Part shown: piece by piece, positions 62,001-64,000 of the stretch
How positions within the stretch are numbered: the first letter of the stretch is position 1
Layout of the letters: every line of letters begins with the position of its first letter
From: CAVVMA01 sp963830715
GTDB lineage: Bacteria > Desulfobacterota > Binatia > Binatales > Binataceae
Assembly (NCBI GenBank): GCA_963830715.1
Contig: CAWHNS010000020.1
Location: forward strand, 124,001-188,000
Direction: 5' to 3'
DNA length: 64,000 nt
The notes under the pieces: model-generated
Database searches by the model: none
Told to the model about the DNA's origin: nothing
The model's input: only the letters and a program-made list of their open reading frames with translations
Program-made: the position numbers and the translations under genes

Positions 62001-64000
62001 CTGAAGGAGTCGGTGTAGCCGTCGGCGTAGGCGTCCCAGTTGGCGTCGGGGTTGGGGTTGAAGTCGGAGTCGGTGTCGATGTCGGTGTAGGCGTCGGAGT
62101 TGGCGTCGGACTGGGAGTCTGAGTCGGCGTTGAGGTCGCGGTCGGTGTCCCCGTAGGAGTCGGGGTCGGAGTCTGAGTTGGCGTCGGCGTAGCCGTGGGA
62201 GTTGGCGTCGAGGTTGGCGTCGAAGTCGGAGTGGAAGTAGGCGTCGAGGTCGGTGTAGGCGTCGGAGTTGGACTAGGCGTAGGCGTCGGAGTCTGAGTCG
62301 GCGTTGAGGTCGCGGTCGGTGTCGCCGTAGGAGTCGGGGTCGGAGTCTGAGTTGGCGTTCGGCGTAGCCGTGGGAGTTGGCGTCGAGGTTGGCGTCGAAG
62401 TCGGAGTGGAAGTAGGCGTCGGGGTTGGGGTTGGCGTCGGTGTCGGAGTCGATGTGGGCGTAGCCGTAGGGGTCGGAGTCGGTGTGGCCGTCGGCGTAGG
62501 CGTCCGAGTTGGCGTCGGGCTTGGGGTTGAAGTCGGAGTCGGCGTCGATGTCGCTGTAGGCGTCGGAGTTGGACTCGGCGTAGGCGTCGGAGTCTGAGTC
62601 GGCGTTGAGGTCGCGGTCGGTGTCGCCGTAGGAGTCGGGGTCGGAGTCTGAGTTGGCGTTGGCGTAGCCGTGGGAGTTGGCGTCGAAGTCGGAGTGGAAG
62701 TAGGCGTCGGGGTTCGGGTTGGCGTCGGTGTCGGAGTCGATGTGGGCGTAGCCGTAGGCGTCGGAGTCGGTGTGGCCGTCGGCGTAGCCGTGGGAGTTGG
62801 CGTCGGGGTTGGCGTCGGAGTCGGCGTCGATGTCGGTGTAGGAGTCGGAGTTGGCGTCGGACTGGGAGTCTGAGTTGGCGTCGGCGTAGCCGTGGGAGTT
62901 GGCGTCGGGCGTTGGGGTTGAAGTCGGAGTCGGCGTCGATGTCGGTGTAGGCGTCGGAGTTGGAGCTAGACGTAGGCGTCGGAGTCTGAGTCGGCGTTGA
63001 GGTCGCGGTCGGTGTCGCCGTAGGAGTCGGGGTCGGCGTCGGAGTCGGCGTCGGCGTAGCCGTAGGAGTCGGGGTCGGGGTCGGAGTCGGTGTCGCCGTC
63101 GGCGTAGGCGTCCGAGTTGGCGTCGGGGTTGGGGTTGAAGTCGGAGTCGGCGTCGATGTCGGTGTAGGCGTCGGAGTTGGACTAGACGTAGGCGTCGGAG
63201 TCTGAGTCGGCGTTGGGGTCGCGGTCGCGGTCGGAGTCTGAGTTGGCGTCGGCGTAGCCGTGGGAGTTGGCGTCGGGGTTGGCGTCGGAGTCGGCGTCGA
63301 TGTCGGTGTAGGCGTCGGAGTTGGCGTCGGACTGGGAGTCTGAGTTGGCGTCGGCGTAGCCGTGGGAGTTGGCGTCGGAGTCGGGGTCGGAGTCTGAGTT
63401 GGCGTCGGCGTAGGCGTCGAGTTGGCGTCGGGGTTGGGGTTGAAGTCGGAGTCGGCGTCGGTGTCGGTGTAGGCGTCGGAGTTGGCGTCGGCGTAGGCGT
63501 CGGAGTCTGAGTCGGCGTTGAGGTCGCGGTCGGTGTCGCCGTAGGCGTCGGCGTAGGCGTCGGAGTTGGGGTTGAAGTCGGAGTCGGCGTCGATGTCGGT
63601 GTAGGCGTCGGAGTTGGAGTCGGGGTCGGAGTCTGAGTTGGCGTCGGCGTAGCCGTGGAGTTGGCGGTCGGGGTCGGAGTCGGTGTGGCCGTCGGCGTAG
63701 GCGTCCGAGTTGGCGTCGGGGTTGGGGTTGAAGTCGGAGTCGGCGTCGAGGTCGATGTAGGCGTAGGAGTTGGACTCGACGTAGGCGTCGGAGTCTGAGT
63801 TGGCGTCGGCGTAGCCGTAGGAGTCGGGGTCGGGGTCGGAGTCGGTGTGGCCGTCGGCGTAGGCGTCCGAGTTGGCGTCGGGCGTTGGGGTTGAAGTCGG
63901 AGTCGGCGTCGATGTCGGTGTAGGCGTCGGAGTTGGACTAGGCGTAGGCGTCGGAGTCTGAGTCGGCGTTGAGGTCGCGGTCGCGGTCGGAGTCTGAGTT
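59071..64000 (-). CDS. surface protein with DUF4382-like domain and giant Thr-Pro repeat stalk (partial)
   Basis: The C-terminal 480 residues (59071-60560) form a globular part beginning MTLGITNSYSCFFKHVYVTV and including FQLVLDQNGSVSAP and VPFFGDCSPKGCGGDPNCAC. It resembles DUF4382-type lipoproteins. Everything upstream to 64000 encodes (Thr-Pro)n with Arg, Ala, Ser, Gln and Glu substitutions. The frame is open from 59071 to about 62358, and is then interrupted by indels that alternate frames. The N terminus and signal lie beyond the window. The stalk would hold the domain away from the cell, and may be O-glycosylated. Confidence 0.75.
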   Translation of the reverse strand, partial: TQTPTATATSTPTQTPTPTPSPTPTPTPTSTPTPTSTPTPDANSDAYADGHTDSDPDPDSYGYADANSDSDAYVESNSYAYIDLDADSDFNPNPDANSDAYADGHTDSDPDRQLHGYADANSDSDPDSNSDAYTDIDADSDFNPNSDAYADAYGDTDRDLNADSDSDAYADANSDAYTDTDADSDFNPNPDANSTPTPTPTQTPTPTPTPTPTATPTPTQTPSPTPTPTPTPTSTPTPTPTPTPTPTATPTPTQTPTATATPTPTQTPTPTSSPTPTPTPTSTPTPTSTPTPTPTRTPTPTATPTPTPTPTPTATPTPTPTPTPTPTATPTATSTPTQTPTPTSSSNSDAYTDIDADSDFNPNARRQLPRLRRRQLRLPVRRQLRLLHRHRRRLRRQPRRQLPRLRRRPHRLRRLRLRPHRLRHRRQPEPRRLLPLRLRRQLPRLRQRQLRLRPRLLRRHRPRPQRRLRLRRLRRVQLRRLQRHRRRLRLQPQARRQLGRLRRRPHRLRPLRLRPHRLRHRRQPQPRRLLPLRLRRQPRRQLPRLRRTPTQTPTPTPTATPTATSTPTQTPTPTPSPTPTPTPTSTPTSTPTSTPTSTPTPTATPTPTQTPTPTPTGTPTATSTPTQTPSPTPTPTPTPTSTPTPTSTPTPTPTGTPTPTATPTPSATPTATQTPTPTQSPIPTPTSTATPTETPSPTPTLTPTPTPTPTQTATPTSTPTQSPTPAPTATSTPTPTATPTVTPAPTSTATPTPTLTPTPTQTPTATPTLTPTQTPTPTSSPTPAPTPTATQSPTPTPTPAPTSTPTPTPTATPTETPSPTPTLTPTPVPTPTQTSTATSTPTQSPTPAPTATSTPTLTPTPTPTATPTPTQTPSPTPTPASTPTPTPTVTPTSTPTATSSPTASVTPTAIQTATPTQTSTVTPSPTPTPTLAPTPTQTPTSTPTTTPISTQTPTETPTPSPTPSPTPTLTPTQTPTPTPTPTATRISTSTPTATPTRTPTSTPTPAQTSTPTPTSTPAPTPSPTRTPTPAPTRTATPTRTPTPTRTPTPTRTPTPTRTPTPTRTSTPTRTPTPTRTPTRTRTPTPTRTPTPTRTATPTRTPTPTRTPTRTRTPTPTRTPTPTRTPMPTRTPAPTPTPTPTATPGLMTLGITNSYSCFFKHVYVTVNDIRGRMTIGGAAPDQVSATLTDGSLIDLTPGIPPTQVDLLTAPGAPGDGCFIAPPLANAPVGNGGIPLGSYDEFQLVLDQNGSVSAPANNACSRSECKLGPKVYNCVVDDTNSCYELDLSSEAATGIPIPAAVTLTRSHMTLAIDVNAGLAVAPSQFTANHYDFKPNASNVQAFVEGTKPEVSGKVVASRLSGITVTPGNAAVPSANIWLEQEAPAAIPIQGGGSNLIEQPVRTTMSGMSASDVGTFHICPVPNGTYDLVADVEALPDVHPFNGSPSNATVATDIDVSDLSNATGLVIPLVPQTANHSRPVTAEGVVHTHNTTTTGDDVTLFAEQPFINAAGDAVQALIPFFSAVSGPPLTNPDPLVTTTTPNGTHPVPFFGDCSPKGCGGDPNCACYVFVGPNGNPIVGAANASGEGYKLSVGDAAVTYGIDARANIRDSATPICSPDQQDTVPFIIDQTHSTTGIPVLLFDNCD
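60560..64000 (-). repeat. hexanucleotide satellite of ACNCCN (Thr-Pro) units with higher-order blocks
   Basis: About 3.4 kb of six-base units ACNCCN on the minus strand (NGGNGT on plus). The 60.6-60.95 kb part uses a 24-bp motif (TPTRTPTP-like). From 62.1 kb onward larger blocks of roughly 170-450 bp recur, each with GAGTCTGAGTCGGCG near one end. Several one- or two-base indels (near 62358, 62905, 62955, 63417, 63655, 63888) disturb the frame. The plus-strand GVGVEV and RRRARW frames here are shadows. Confidence 0.9.

Noticed and set aside
1..64000. CRISPR arrays, prophage and complete IS elements
   Set aside because: No regularly spaced identical repeats with unique spacers, no transposase or phage structural gene, and the only large repeat is coding.

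Overview
The window is GC-rich, densely coded DNA from a diderm (Gram-negative) bacterium. Evidence for the outer membrane is an MlaEFD phospholipid-transport operon, many lipoproteins and an FtsB-type divisome protein. An NtrB/NtrC-like pair, LLM-type flavin oxidoreductase, several enoyl-CoA hydratases, SRPBCC protein and frequent GTG/TTG starts suggest a soil or sediment lineage such as Candidatus Binatota or another deltaproteobacteria-like group. That placement is inference only. I see no rRNA, tRNA, CRISPR array, complete insertion sequence or replication origin.

Layout. 0-2 kb: 3' end of a sensor kinase and its sigma54-dependent response regulator. 2.1-3.4 kb: a toxin-antitoxin island in which a TumE/TumA-like pair abuts the tail of a BrnT toxin and an intact BrnA antitoxin. 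3.4-8.2 kb: MFS and gamma-glutamylcyclotransferase genes facing the mlaE-mlaF-mlaD operon and a lipoprotein. 8.6-9.7 kb: a zinc-protease gene overlapped by an XRE regulator. 9.7-19.2 kb: enoyl-CoA hydratase, tyrS, glycine-zipper lipoprotein duplicates, a cyclase, gamma-glutamyltranspeptidase, paralogous lipoproteins and a metallo-hydrolase. 19.4-31.3 kb: ABC exporter, fabI, glyoxalase II, MazEF, a Tat-exported Fe-S aldo/keto reductase, an orphan KdpD sensor domain, membrane proteins, an MFS carrier and ftsB. 31.4-31.8 kb: a promoter, a 32-residue lysine-rich ORF and a strong terminator. 31.9-42.4 kb: metabolic genes, glycogen phosphorylase, a potassium channel, a UvrD helicase, carbonic anhydrase and a CBS protein. 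42.5-45.5 kb: a secreted propeller protein flanked by two copies of one gene end.

The most system-like part is 45.7-58.1 kb. A minus-strand run of eight tightly packed genes covers a 66-residue protein, a BCAM0308-family protein, a PCMT-erythromycin esterase fusion, an (alpha/alpha)-type protein, a CoA-transferase/hydrolase, a CBS protein and formate dehydrogenase beta and alpha. It diverges from a plus-strand group: DksA-like, Hsp20, hemerythrin-like and cytochrome c. Together these look like a stress or low-oxygen locus that couples protein repair to formate/CoA metabolism. The window ends inside a DUF4382 surface protein with more than 3.4 kb of Thr-Pro hexanucleotide repeats.

A caution for the whole window: I count at least 17 single-base frame breaks in recognisable genes, plus one in-frame stop. 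About three quarters behave as one extra base, and the one-base losses fall in short homopolymers. Many of the disrupted genes are therefore probably intact in the organism and broken by sequence error. They are entered here as single spanning features of type pseudogene.
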